From CAZQKL01 sp964593895 [NCBI: uncultured bacterium] (GTDB taxonomy: Bacteria; DYJV01), in NCBI GenBank assembly GCA_964593895.1, contig CAZQKL010000026.1, forward strand, positions 1-20,111: DNA of 20,111 bases, read 5' to 3'. Every line of letters starts with the position of its first letter. Within the stretch, counting starts at the first letter, position 1. Shown here piece after piece: positions 8,915-16,415 of this stretch. The notes under the pieces were generated by a model that was given only the letters and a program-made list of their open reading frames with translations, made no database searches and was not told where the DNA came from. The position numbers and the translations under genes were made by a program.

Positions 8915-10438
8915 ATGAAAAAACAGATAGTTTATTTGGTTGGAGCTGGACCTGGAAAAGAAGATTTGATTAGTTTAAGAGCTATAGAAAAAATTAAAAT
9001 AGCAGATGTAATCATTTACGATTATCTTGCAAATAAAAAATTATTAGAATATTCAAAAAAAGGAGCAGAATTAATTTATGTTGGGAAAAAAGGGGGCTGT
9101 CATACATTAAATCAGACTGAAATTAATAAATTAATTGTTGAAAAAGCGAAAGAAGGAAAAATTGTTGTTAGACTTAAAGGGGGGGATCCATATATTTTTG
9201 GTAGAGGAGGGGAGGAAGCTGAAGAACTTGTGAAAAATGGAATTTCTTTTGAAGTTATTCCTGGAATAACTTCTGCCTCAGGGGCCACTGCTTATGCGGG
9301 AATTCCACTTACTCACAGAGATTTTACCTCTTCTGTAGCTTTTATAACTGGTCATGAAAGAGAAGATACTGAATATTCAAAAATTCATTGGGATAAAATA
9401 TCTACTGGGATTGGAACTCTTGTGTTTTATATGGGGGTTAAAAATCTACCATATATTGTGGAAAAATTAATAGAAAATGGAAGAGACATTTCTACTCCTG
9501 TTGCAATAATTAGATGGGGCACAATGCCATATCAACAAACAATTACAGGAACCCTTGAAAATATTGTGGATATTGCAAATAAAAAACAGATTAAACCTCC
9601 TGCAATAATTGTTGTTGGTGAAGTTGTTAAATTAAGAGAGAAATTAAGATGGTTTGATATAAAACCTTTATTTGGAAAAAAAATAATTGTTACAAGAGCA
9701 AGGGAACAGGCAAGTGAACTTACAAAAAAACTTGAAGAAGAAGGTGCTTATGTAATTGAATTTCCAACAATAGAAATTACTGAACCAGATGATTATTCAA
9801 GTCTTGATAAAGCAATAATAAATTTAAGAAACTATAATTGGATAATTTTTACAAGCGTAAATGGAGTTAAGTTTTTCCTAAATAGGTTAAGGTATTATAA
9901 AAAAGATATAAGAGAACTATATGGATTGAAAATTTGCACAATTGGACCAAAAACAGCAAAAATTTTTAGAGATTTTGGAATAGAGCCAGATTACATTCCA
10001 GAAAAGTATCAAGCTGAGTATATAATTGAAGGATTAAAAAAATATGGAATAAAAGGTAAAAAATTTCTTCTTCCCCGTGCAGAAGTTGCAAGAGAAATTT
10101 TGCCAGAAAAAATTAAAGAATTAGGAGGAGAAATTGATGTTGTAATTGCATATAAAACAGTTATGCCAAAGGATAATAGGGATGAGGTATTGGATTTATT
10201 AAAAAAGGGTGAAATTAATTATATCACTTTTACAAGTTCTTCAACTGTAAAAAATTTTATTAAAATGATTGATGGAAATTTAAGTTTATTAAAAAATGTA
10301 AAACTTGTTTCAATCGGTCCAATAACATCTCAAACATTAAAAAATTTCAGTTTAAATCCAACATTAGAGGCAAAAAATTTTACAATTGAAGGTTTGGTGG
10401 AAGTAATTTTAGAGGATAATCTATGTGGCAAACAATAG
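8915..10438 (+). CDS. cobA-hemD: Uroporphyrinogen-III C-methyltransferase / uroporphyrinogen-III synthase fusion
   Basis: This is a bifunctional protein of 507 residues. The C-terminal HemD half (about 252-505, starting FGKKIIVTRAREQ) closes hydroxymethylbilane into uroporphyrinogen III. The N-terminal CobA/SUMT half (about 1-245) methylates it twice with S-adenosylmethionine to precorrin-2. SUMT signatures are YLVGAGPGKEDLISLRA (7-23), VRLKGGDPYIFGRGGEE (85-101) and the segment GITSASGATAYAGIPLTHRD (117-136). Such fusions are common in anaerobic bacteria and suggest flux towards sirohaem, cobalamin or sirohaem-derived haem. The in-frame ATGs at 8912 and 8915 compete; AAGGAG at 8904-8909 is two bases from the first but five from the second, so I use 8915. 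The last 16 bases overlap the next gene. Confidence 0.96.
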   Translation: MKKQIVYLVGAGPGKEDLISLRAIEKIKIADVIIYDYLANKKLLEYSKKGAELIYVGKKGGCHTLNQTEINKLIVEKAKEGKIVVRLKGGDPYIFGRGGEEAEELVKNGISFEVIPGITSASGATAYAGIPLTHRDFTSSVAFITGHEREDTEYSKIHWDKISTGIGTLVFYMGVKNLPYIVEKLIENGRDISTPVAIIRWGTMPYQQTITGTLENIVDIANKKQIKPPAIIVVGEVVKLREKLRWFDIKPLFGKKIIVTRAREQASELTKKLEEEGAYVIEFPTIEITEPDDYSSLDKAIINLRNYNWIIFTSVNGVKFFLNRLRYYKKDIRELYGLKICTIGPKTAKIFRDFGIEPDYIPEKYQAEYIIEGLKKYGIKGKKFLLPRAEVAREILPEKIKELGGEIDVVIAYKTVMPKDNRDEVLDLLKKGEINYITFTSSSTVKNFIKMIDGNLSLLKNVKLVSIGPITSQTLKNFSLNPTLEAKNFTIEGLVEVILEDNLCGKQ

Positions 10439-10743
10439 TATCATCAGATTCTTTAAAAAATTTATTTGTAAATAAAGAGGAATTGTATGAAAAATTAAAA
10501 GAAATCTCAGAGGAAATTAAATTTTCTTTTAAATTTATAAAAGGTTTATTTTTATCAAGTTCATTTGATTTAGATTTGATAATTGTTGTTGATAAAATTC
10601 CAAAAGAAGATTTTTGGAATATTTATGAAGATTTATACAATTTTATTGCAGAAAAAATTGATATGGGAATTGATTTATTAATTATTGAAGAAAAAGAATT
10701 TAATGAAAAAAAGGAAAAATTTGGAAAGATTGTGAAATTGTGA
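10423..10743 (+). CDS. Small nucleotidyltransferase-like protein (MNT-type), degenerate motif
   Basis: The 106-residue protein resembles minimal pol-beta-type nucleotidyltransferases. [10 protein letters not shown] (48-57) matches the catalytic D-x-D strand, and MGIDLLII followed by an acidic EKEF matches the third-Asp strand (Asp84) of MntA-like proteins. The expected glycine-serine loop (GSRARG type) before the DxD is reduced to LFLSSS, so nucleotidyl transfer may be impaired. No HEPN partner is encoded nearby. ATG 10423 has AGAGG seven bases upstream and lies within the end of the cobA-hemD gene; the stop overlaps the GTG start of nth. The family call is inference from spacing and hydrophobicity pattern; it could be an unrelated conserved small protein. 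Confidence 0.6.
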   Translation: MWQTIVSSDSLKNLFVNKEELYEKLKEISEEIKFSFKFIKGLFLSSSFDLDLIIVVDKIPKEDFWNIYEDLYNFIAEKIDMGIDLLIIEEKEFNEKKEKFGKIVKL

Positions 10744-11360
10744 ATTTTAAAGAAGTTATTTCAATTCTAAAAAAATTTTATAAAGATAAACTTTGTGCTG
10801 TGAATAAATATAAAGACCCTTATAAAATTTTAATTTCTTGTATAATTTCATTAAGAACAAAAGATGAAGTTACTGAAAAAGCATCTCAAAGATTATTTAA
10901 ATATGCAGATAATCCATATAAGATGGTGAATTTAACTCCTGAAGAGATTGCAAAATTAATTTATCCAGCAGGATTTTATAAAAGAAAAGGATATCAAATT
11001 TATAATATTTCAAAAATTTTAATAGAAAAATATAAGGGAAAAGTTCCTTGTGAATTTGAAGAATTGATGAAGTTAAAAGGGGTAGGAAGAAAAACTGCAA
11101 ATCTTGTATTAAGTGTAGGGTGTGGGAAACCAGCAATCTGTGTTGATACTCATGTCCATAGAATTTCAAATAGGTTGGGCTGGGTCAATACTTCAACACC
11201 AGAGCAAACTGAATTTGAACTTATGGATTTGTTGCCAGTTGAAATATGGAAAGAAATTAATAATTTGTTTGTATTACATGGAAAAAACATTTGTAAACCT
11301 ATAAGACCTTTATGTGAAAAATGCCCTATAGAAAAATTATGTGCAAAAAATATTTTATAA
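10740..11360 (+). CDS. nth: Endonuclease III (Nth)
   Basis: Nth is a base-excision DNA glycosylase/AP lyase that removes oxidised pyrimidines. The 206 residues contain the helix-hairpin-helix [13 protein letters not shown] with catalytic Lys118, the catalytic Asp136 in CVDTHVHR, and a C-terminal [4Fe-4S] site C-x6-C-x2-C-x5-C (Cys185, 192, 195, 201). All family residues are present. The start is GTG, overlapping the previous stop as GTGA, which implies translational coupling rather than an independent ribosome site. The last 22 bases overlap miaB. Its place inside a tetrapyrrole operon shows no functional link that I can see. Confidence 0.96.
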   Translation: MNFKEVISILKKFYKDKLCAVNKYKDPYKILISCIISLRTKDEVTEKASQRLFKYADNPYKMVNLTPEEIAKLIYPAGFYKRKGYQIYNISKILIEKYKGKVPCEFEELMKLKGVGRKTANLVLSVGCGKPAICVDTHVHRISNRLGWVNTSTPEQTEFELMDLLPVEIWKEINNLFVLHGKNICKPIRPLCEKCPIEKLCAKNIL

Positions 11361-12673
11361 AAACATTTGGATGTCAGATGAATGAAAATGATTCAATTCA
11401 AGCAGGAATTTTACTTGAAAAAGAACTGGGATTGAAGAAAGTTAATAATATTTATGAAGCTGATATTATAATTATCAATACTTGTAGTGTTAGAGAAAAA
11501 CCAGAACATAAGGTTTTTAGTGAAGCTGGAAGAATAGGAAAAATTAAAAAAGATAAAAATAAAAAAATTATCCTTGGAATAATGGGGTGCGTTGCTCAGG
11601 AATATGGAGAAAGGATATTAGAAAAAGCTCCATATGTTGATTTTGTTATAGGAACTCATAACATTCATAAATTACCAGAAATTGTAGAAAGATGTTTAAA
11701 TGACGATGTAAAGGTTGTTGAAACCCAATTTTATTCATCAATTTCTTCTATAAATGTTTTCACAAATCCATACGATAAATATGGCTTAAAAGCATATGTA
11801 ACAATAATGCAAGGATGTAATAATTTCTGTTCTTACTGTATTGTCCCTTATGTGAGAGGAAGAGAATATTCAAGAAAAAGTAATGATATTATAGAAGAAG
11901 TTAAAATTTTAGCTGAAAAAGGGGTAAAAGAAATTACATTGCTTGGTCAGAATGTTAATTCTTATGGGAAAAATATAGAGGGAGAAATAACTTTTGCAGA
12001 GTTATTGTATAAGGTATCTGAAATTGAGGGAATTCAAAGGATAAGATTTACCACTTCACATCCTAAAGATTTTAATGAAGATTTAATGATAGCTTTTAAA
12101 GAAATTGATAAACTATGCAATCATTTACATTTACCATTACAGTCAGGTTCAGATAAAATTTTAAAATTAATGAATAGAAAATATACAAAAGATGAGTATC
12201 TTGAAAAGGTGTATAAATTAAAAGAGATTGTTCCAGATATTGCTATTACCACAGATTTAATTGTTGGATTTCCTTATGAAGAAGATAAAGATTTTGCTGA
12301 AACTCTTCAAGTTATGGAAGAAGTAAGATTTATAACTTCATTTTCATTTAAGTATTCACCAAGACCATTTACAAAATTTCAAAATATTGATAATATTCCA
12401 GAGAATGTAAAACTTGAAAGATTAACTATTTTACAAAATTTACAAAAAAAGATTACTGAAGAATATAATAAAAAAAGTGAAGGAAAAGTATTTGAGGTGC
12501 TTGTTGAGGGAGAAAATAAAAAAAATCAGCTTACAGGAAGATTATACGATAATAGAATTGTAAATTTTGAAGGAGATAGAGATCTAATTGGGAAAATTGT
12601 AAAAGTTAAAATTATCAAAGGATTAAAAAATTCATTAAAAGGAGAAATTTTAAAATGTACACAATTAAATTAA
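11339..12673 (+). CDS. miaB: tRNA-2-methylthio-N6-dimethylallyladenosine synthase MiaB
   Basis: MiaB is a radical-SAM methylthiotransferase that adds a methylthio group to isopentenyl-adenosine 37 of tRNAs reading UNN codons. From ATG 11339 it has 444 residues. The N-terminal cluster is bound by Cys12 ([10 protein letters not shown]), Cys49 (NTCSVREK) and Cys84 (MGCVAQ). The radical-SAM motif is C-x3-C-x2-C at Cys160/164/167 ([20 protein letters not shown]), which is MiaB- rather than RimO- or MtaB-like. A TRAM domain ends the protein. Neither ATG 11321 nor ATG 11339 has a clear Shine-Dalgarno sequence; 11339 gives the usual short N-terminus before YFIKTFGCQ. The 3' end overlaps the antitoxin-like gene by 19 bases. 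Confidence 0.95.
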   Translation: MCKKYFIKTFGCQMNENDSIQAGILLEKELGLKKVNNIYEADIIIINTCSVREKPEHKVFSEAGRIGKIKKDKNKKIILGIMGCVAQEYGERILEKAPYVDFVIGTHNIHKLPEIVERCLNDDVKVVETQFYSSISSINVFTNPYDKYGLKAYVTIMQGCNNFCSYCIVPYVRGREYSRKSNDIIEEVKILAEKGVKEITLLGQNVNSYGKNIEGEITFAELLYKVSEIEGIQRIRFTTSHPKDFNEDLMIAFKEIDKLCNHLHLPLQSGSDKILKLMNRKYTKDEYLEKVYKLKEIVPDIAITTDLIVGFPYEEDKDFAETLQVMEEVRFITSFSFKYSPRPFTKFQNIDNIPENVKLERLTILQNLQKKITEEYNKKSEGKVFEVLVEGENKKNQLTGRLYDNRIVNFEGDRDLIGKIVKVKIIKGLKNSLKGEILKCTQLN

Positions 12674-12873
12674 AGGTAAATAAAAATGTATTAGATAAAA
12701 TTTTGTATTTTTTGAAAAATTTTCCAGAAAAAGATGTAAAAATTATAGAAACTATAAATAATGATAGCTTTGAGAAAACAATTGATTTTTCAAAATATAA
12801 ATTAAAAAGTTTTAAAAAGATTAATAATCCAGTAAAATGGCAAAATTTAATAAGAGATGAATGGGAAAGATGA
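12655..12873 (+). CDS. Antitoxin-like small protein paired with PIN protein
   Basis: The 72-residue protein begins with a short beta/helix segment ([21 protein letters not shown]) and ends in NPVKWQNLIRDEWER. That pattern, an N-terminal dimerisation/DNA-binding part followed by a D/N-P-V-x-W-Q tail, is recalled from small antitoxins placed just before PIN toxins. It would bind and neutralise the PIN protein and repress the pair. AAAAGGAG lies about ten bases before ATG 12655, and the stop overlaps the next start as ATGA. It has no promoter gap of its own and rides on the upstream operon. The identification rests on length, tail and neighbour, not on a catalytic motif. Confidence 0.65.
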   Translation: MYTIKLKVNKNVLDKILYFLKNFPEKDVKIIETINNDSFEKTIDFSKYKLKSFKKINNPVKWQNLIRDEWER

Positions 12874-13181
12874 AATATATTTTAGATACTAATCTTTCTT
12901 TTATAACAGAATTGGAACTTTTATCCTATCCATATTTAGAAAATAATGAGGAGAAAGAGATTAAAAATTTATTAAAAAATTTCCAAATAATTGACATTGA
13001 TGAAATAATAAAAGAGAAAACTATAAATCTGAGAAAAAAATATAAGTTGAAGCTACCAGATTGCATTATATTAGCTACTGCTCAAGCTGAAAATGCTTGT
13101 TTTATCACTGAAGATAAAAAATTATACAAAGTTAAGGAAGTAAAAATAAAAGGTTTAGAAGAGGTAATTTTAAATGAGTAA
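12870..13181 (+). CDS. PIN-domain (VapC-like) protein with internal deletion
   Basis: VapC toxins are Mg2+-dependent ribonucleases with four acidic residues. This 103-residue version keeps MKYILDTN (Asp6), FITELELLSYP (Glu14), KLKLPDCIILATA (Asp64) and CFITEDKKL (Glu81/Asp82). In normal PIN toxins some 30-40 residues separate the first Asp from the ITE motif; here there are seven. The protein is correspondingly short against the usual 125-140. The frame is intact on both sides, so this looks like a clean in-frame loss of the first helices, probably leaving an inactive or altered toxin. I chose ATG 12870 (ATGA overlap with the antitoxin stop) because PIN proteins start right at this motif; 12861 is an alternative. 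It overlaps the next gene by 8 bases. Confidence 0.75.
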   Translation: MKYILDTNLSFITELELLSYPYLENNEEKEIKNLLKNFQIIDIDEIIKEKTINLRKKYKLKLPDCIILATAQAENACFITEDKKLYKVKEVKIKGLEEVILNE

Positions 13182-14220
13182 AAAGGATTTAATTAAAGGG
13201 ACAGAAGCTATTGCTATAGGAGCATTAAAAGCAAACTGTAAGTATTATTTTGGATATCCAATTACCCCGCAGAATGAAGTTCCAGAATATCTTTCAGCAC
13301 ATATCTGGAAAAATGGTGGAAAATTTTTACAAGCTGAAAGTGAAGTTGCATCAATTAATATGTTAATTGGAGCAGCTTCTACAGGAGCAAGAGTAATGAC
13401 ATCATCTTCAAGTCCTGGAATTTCACTAATGCAAGAGGGATTATCTTATCTTGCGGGGAATGAACTGCCTGCTGTTGTTGTTAATATGACAAGAACAGGT
13501 CCTGGCCTTGGAGGTATAAATGCAACTCAAGGAGATTATTTTCAGGCGGTAAAAGGTGGAGGGCATGGAGATTATAAGAATATTGTTCTTGCACCTCATT
13601 CAGTTCAAGAGTTATTTGATTTAACATTTAAAGCATTTAATCTTGCAGATAAATACAGAATGGTTGCAATTATTTTAGCAGATGCAATTTTAGGCCAAAT
13701 GAAAGAAGCAATATCATTGGAACCTCCTGAACCAATATTTGAATATGACAAATCATGGGCATTAACTGGAGCAAAAGGAAGAGATGGTAAGATTATTAAA
13801 AGTTTATATCTTAAAGATGGAGAAATGGAAGCTCATATAAAGCATTTATGGGAAAAATATGAAAGGTTAAAAAAAGAAGATACTATGTATGAGTTTCAAG
13901 GGGAAGAGAATGCTGAAATTTTATTTATAGCATTTGGTTCTGCTGCAAGAATTGCAAAAACCGCAATTAAAAAAGCAAATAAATCAGGCAAAAAAGTTGC
14001 ACTTTTAAGACCAATTACTCTTTTTCCATTTCCTGAAAAAATTTTAAAGAAATTAACTGAAAAAATAAAAAAAGTTCTTGTGTTTGAGACAAATATGGGA
14101 CAAATGCTTGAAGATGTTAAATTAAATGTTTCAGAAGGAGTAGAAGTAAAATTTTATGGTAGACCTGGTGGAACTATAGTAAGTCCCGAAGAAGTTTTAG
14201 AACAAATTATGTCATTTTAA
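13174..14220 (+). CDS. vorB: 2-oxoacid:ferredoxin oxidoreductase alpha subunit, VorB type
   Basis: This is the alpha subunit of a coenzyme-A-acylating oxidoreductase that decarboxylates 2-oxoacids and reduces ferredoxin. GYPITPQNEVPEYLS (27-41), FLQAESEVASINM and the MTSSSSPGISLMQEGLSYLAG block (75-95) are those of VorB (3-methyl-2-oxobutanoate dehydrogenase) proteins, though substrate choice cannot be fixed without structure. The C-terminal domain (about 235-345) is complete. ATG 13174 has AGAAGAGG about nine bases upstream and overlaps the PIN gene end. It closes the long plus-strand run beginning at 5231. The beta and gamma genes lie 0.9 kb downstream, beyond an opposing nudC-like gene whose end overlaps this one by 14 bases. 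Confidence 0.92.
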   Translation: MSKKDLIKGTEAIAIGALKANCKYYFGYPITPQNEVPEYLSAHIWKNGGKFLQAESEVASINMLIGAASTGARVMTSSSSPGISLMQEGLSYLAGNELPAVVVNMTRTGPGLGGINATQGDYFQAVKGGGHGDYKNIVLAPHSVQELFDLTFKAFNLADKYRMVAIILADAILGQMKEAISLEPPEPIFEYDKSWALTGAKGRDGKIIKSLYLKDGEMEAHIKHLWEKYERLKKEDTMYEFQGEENAEILFIAFGSAARIAKTAIKKANKSGKKVALLRPITLFPFPEKILKKLTEKIKKVLVFETNMGQMLEDVKLNVSEGVEVKFYGRPGGTIVSPEEVLEQIMSF

Positions 14221-15004
14221 TTATAAATTCAAATAAAAATCTTGCGATGCTTGATGGAGGTGGTAGAATTTCCTCAGAAATATTCTTTATATTTAACCAT
14301 TTTGCTTCACAAAGTTCTTTATTATCTATGTTTATATAACCACTTTCATATTCAGCAGTAAGTCCTATCATTATTTGATACGGAAATGGCCAGAACTGGC
14401 TTGAAATATATTTTATATTTTTTACTTTAATTCCAGTTTCTTCAGTTATTTCTCTTTTAGCTGTTTCTTCAATGTTTTCCCCATATTCAATAAAACCTGC
14501 AATAAGTCCATATCTATTCCCTTTCCATTCAGGTTTTCTTGTCACAAGAACATGCGTTTTATCTTTAATAACCGCCACAATAATTGCAGGATTTAAACGT
14601 GGAAAGTATGTGGTATTGCAAGATGAACAAATTTTAGCAACATTTTCTTTTTTAGAAAATTTTAATATTTTTCCGCATTTTCCACAATATTTTGTTTCTT
14701 TATCCCAATTAATTAAAGCATATCCAATACCTGCAAGTGTTCTTAAGTCTTCAAATTTTGAAAAATATTTTCCCATTATATGGTGAAAATCATTGGATAT
14801 TTTATCTGTTTCACATGCAACAACGTATTTTTCTTGGTATTTCCCAAAAATAATATATTTTTCAGATTGCAGATTTTCACTAATTTTTACTTTTGCATTG
14901 TTAAAATTAAAAACCAATTTAGGACATTTTTCAATTTTATCATGAAATAATTTAAATTCAAAATTTTTAATATTACTTCTACAAAATGGTAAAATCTGTT
15001 CCAT
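14207..15004 (-). CDS. nudC: NudC-type Nudix hydrolase (NAD+/NADH diphosphatase, RNA deNADding)
   Basis: NudC cleaves NAD(H) to NMN(H) and AMP and removes NAD caps from RNA 5' ends. The 265 residues have a poorly conserved N-terminal domain and a zinc ribbon (Cys107, Cys110, Cys126, Cys129) followed by FPRLNPAIIV. The complete Nudix box spans G170 to I192 with REITEE at 184-189. The family-specific motif after it is SQFWPFP (202-208; SQPWPFP is usual). The start at ATG 15004 has no Shine-Dalgarno sequence and only an A/T-rich leader. It is divergent from the beta subunit gene across a 91-base gap and convergent with vorB, so it separates genes that normally form one operon. Confidence 0.93.
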   Translation of the reverse strand: MEQILPFCRSNIKNFEFKLFHDKIEKCPKLVFNFNNAKVKISENLQSEKYIIFGKYQEKYVVACETDKISNDFHHIMGKYFSKFEDLRTLAGIGYALINWDKETKYCGKCGKILKFSKKENVAKICSSCNTTYFPRLNPAIIVAVIKDKTHVLVTRKPEWKGNRYGLIAGFIEYGENIEETAKREITEETGIKVKNIKYISSQFWPFPYQIMIGLTAEYESGYINIDNKELCEAKWLNIKNISEEILPPPSSIARFLFEFIIKMT

Positions 15005-15022
15005 AAGTTTTTTTTAAAACAA

Positions 15023-15052
15023 ATTTTATTATTTTACAAACAAAAATTTGAA
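15023..15052 (-). promoter_or_regulatory. Possible nudC promoter
   Basis: On the minus strand TTCAAA (15052-15047) and TAAAAT (15028-15023) are separated by 18 bases. A start near 15016 would give a leader of about 12 bases without a Shine-Dalgarno sequence. The -35 overlaps that of the divergent promoter. High A+T makes chance matches likely. Confidence 0.3.
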
Positions 15053-15070
15053 TTATTTCTAAAAATTTTG
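15041..15070. promoter_or_regulatory. Imperfect inverted repeat, possible operator
   Basis: Two ten-base arms (15041-15050 and 15061-15070) match in 8 of 10 positions as an inverted repeat, with outer ends CAAAA and TTTTG. The repeat covers the -35 and spacer of the candidate beta-subunit promoter and the -35 of the nudC promoter. A/T-only composition inside the arms makes coincidence plausible. Confidence 0.25.
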
Positions 15071-15076
15071 TATTAG
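15048..15076 (+). promoter_or_regulatory. Candidate promoter for the beta/gamma subunit operon
   Basis: TTGAAT (15048-15053) and TATTAG (15071-15076) are spaced by exactly 17 bases. Transcription would start near 15083, just before a strong ribosome site AGGAGGGAG (15084-15092) that lies six bases from ATG 15096 when measured from AGGAGG. This would give the beta-gamma-regulator-asnB run its own transcript, separate from vorB. Confidence 0.4.
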
Positions 15077-15095
15077 CTTTTTCAGGAGGGAGAAA

Positions 15096-15848
15096 ATGAA
15101 GTTAGTATATTCACGACCAAAAAGTTTAAGAGAAAATCATTTTCACTTTTGTCCAGGATGTCACCATGGAATAATCCATAAACTTGTTGGAGAAGCTCTT
15201 GATTATTATAATTTAAGAGAAAAGACAATTGGAGTTGCTTCTGTTGGTTGTAGTGTTTTTTTATACGATTACTTTAATGTTGATGTTGTGGAAGCTCCTC
15301 ATGGAAGAGCTCCAGCAGTTGCTACAGGAGTAAAAAGGGCTCGTCCAGATTTATTTGTTTTTACTTATCAGGGAGATGGAGACCTTGCAGCAATTGGAAC
15401 AGCAGAGATAATTCATGCAGCAAATAGAGGTGAAAATATAACAGTTATTTTTGTAAACAATGCAATATATGGAATGACTGGTGGACAAATGGCACCAACA
15501 ACGTTACTTGGTATGAAAACAACAACAACTCCTTTTGGTAGAGATTTTACAAGAGATGGATATCCAATAAAAATGGCCGAAATGCTTGCAACATTAGAAG
15601 GAGTATGTTTTTCTGGTAGATTTGCAGTAAATAAAGTTGCAAATATAAGACAGGCAAGAAAATATATATTTAAAGCAGTTGAAATGCAGTTAAAAGGATT
15701 AGGATTATCATTTGTTGAAATTCTATCTGCATGTCCTACAAATTGGGGAGTATCTCCAAAAGAGGCTTTAAAAAAGGTTGAAGAGGAGATGATTCCATAT
15801 TATCCACTTGGTATTTTTAAAGAAAAAGAGACCTTAGATGAGTTGTAA
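15096..15848 (+). CDS. 2-oxoacid:ferredoxin oxidoreductase beta subunit (thiamine diphosphate-binding)
   Basis: The beta subunit holds thiamine diphosphate and the proximal [4Fe-4S] cluster of the VorB-type complex. The 250 residues include FCPGCHHG (18-25). The diphosphate/Mg site is GDGDLAAIG (93-101) followed by [11 protein letters not shown] (121-131). Cys19, Cys22, Cys52 and Cys212 (in LSACPTNWG) are the four expected cluster ligands. It is complete for this family. A strong AGGAGGGAG precedes the start. The gamma gene follows after 12 bases. The usual partner alpha (vorB, 13174-14220) is on the same strand but separated by nudC. It would be called vorA- or korB-like depending on the substrate, which is not decidable here. 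Confidence 0.93.
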   Translation: MKLVYSRPKSLRENHFHFCPGCHHGIIHKLVGEALDYYNLREKTIGVASVGCSVFLYDYFNVDVVEAPHGRAPAVATGVKRARPDLFVFTYQGDGDLAAIGTAEIIHAANRGENITVIFVNNAIYGMTGGQMAPTTLLGMKTTTTPFGRDFTRDGYPIKMAEMLATLEGVCFSGRFAVNKVANIRQARKYIFKAVEMQLKGLGLSFVEILSACPTNWGVSPKEALKKVEEEMIPYYPLGIFKEKETLDEL

Positions 15849-15860
15849 AAGGAGGGATTA

Positions 15861-16415
15861 ATGTATTACGATGTAATTATTGCAGGTTTTGGAGGACAAG
15901 GGGTAATACTTATTGGAAATTTGCTTGCTTATTCAGCAATGAAAAAAGGTTTAAATGTTACTTTTTTCCCTTCTTATGGAGTGGAAATGAGAGGTGGAAC
16001 TGCAAATTGTACAGTGGTAATTTCTGATGAGGAGATTGGAAGTCCAATTGTTGGTAAACCTAAATCTCTAATAATTATGAATAAACCTTCAATGGAAAAA
16101 TTTTTACCTAAAGTTGAAACAAATGGTCTTGTGTTATATAATTCAAGTTTGATTGAAAATAGTATTATTAATAGAGATGATGCTGAGATAATTCCAATTC
16201 CAGCCAATGAGTTAGCATTAAAGCTTGGAAATATAAGATTAGCTAATATGATAATGATTGGAGCATATATTGAAAAAACAAAAATAGTTGATGAGAATAC
16301 TTTAAAGTCATGTTTAGAAAATGTAATATCTGAAAGGAATTTGAAATATATTCCGCAAAATATTGAAGCTATAGATTGTGGGATTAAATTTATAAAAAAT
16401 GGAGGAAGTATATGA
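15861..16415 (+). CDS. 2-oxoacid:ferredoxin oxidoreductase gamma subunit
   Basis: This subunit supplies the gamma domain of the multi-subunit oxidoreductase, which contributes to coenzyme A binding and the assembly interface. The 184 residues carry the family hallmarks: an N-terminal GFGGQGVILIGNLLA loop (9-23) and the FFPSYGVEMRGGTANC segment (35-50). A near-perfect ribosome site GGAGG lies five bases before ATG 15861. Its stop overlaps the start of the regulator gene as ATGA. With alpha and beta this gives a three-subunit set; a 2[4Fe-4S] ferredoxin-like delta subunit, often the first gene of such operons, is not encoded nearby. Confidence 0.93.
   Translation: MYYDVIIAGFGGQGVILIGNLLAYSAMKKGLNVTFFPSYGVEMRGGTANCTVVISDEEIGSPIVGKPKSLIIMNKPSMEKFLPKVETNGLVLYNSSLIENSIINRDDAEIIPIPANELALKLGNIRLANMIMIGAYIEKTKIVDENTLKSCLENVISERNLKYIPQNIEAIDCGIKFIKNGGSI

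Noticed and set aside
11122-11304. Plus-strand 60-codon ORF within nth
   Set aside because: It is out of frame with the HhH and [4Fe-4S] motifs of Nth and has no ribosome site.
14472-14786. Plus-strand 104-codon ORF inside nudC
   Set aside because: It is antisense to the Nudix box and zinc ribbon, which are clearly coding on the minus strand.
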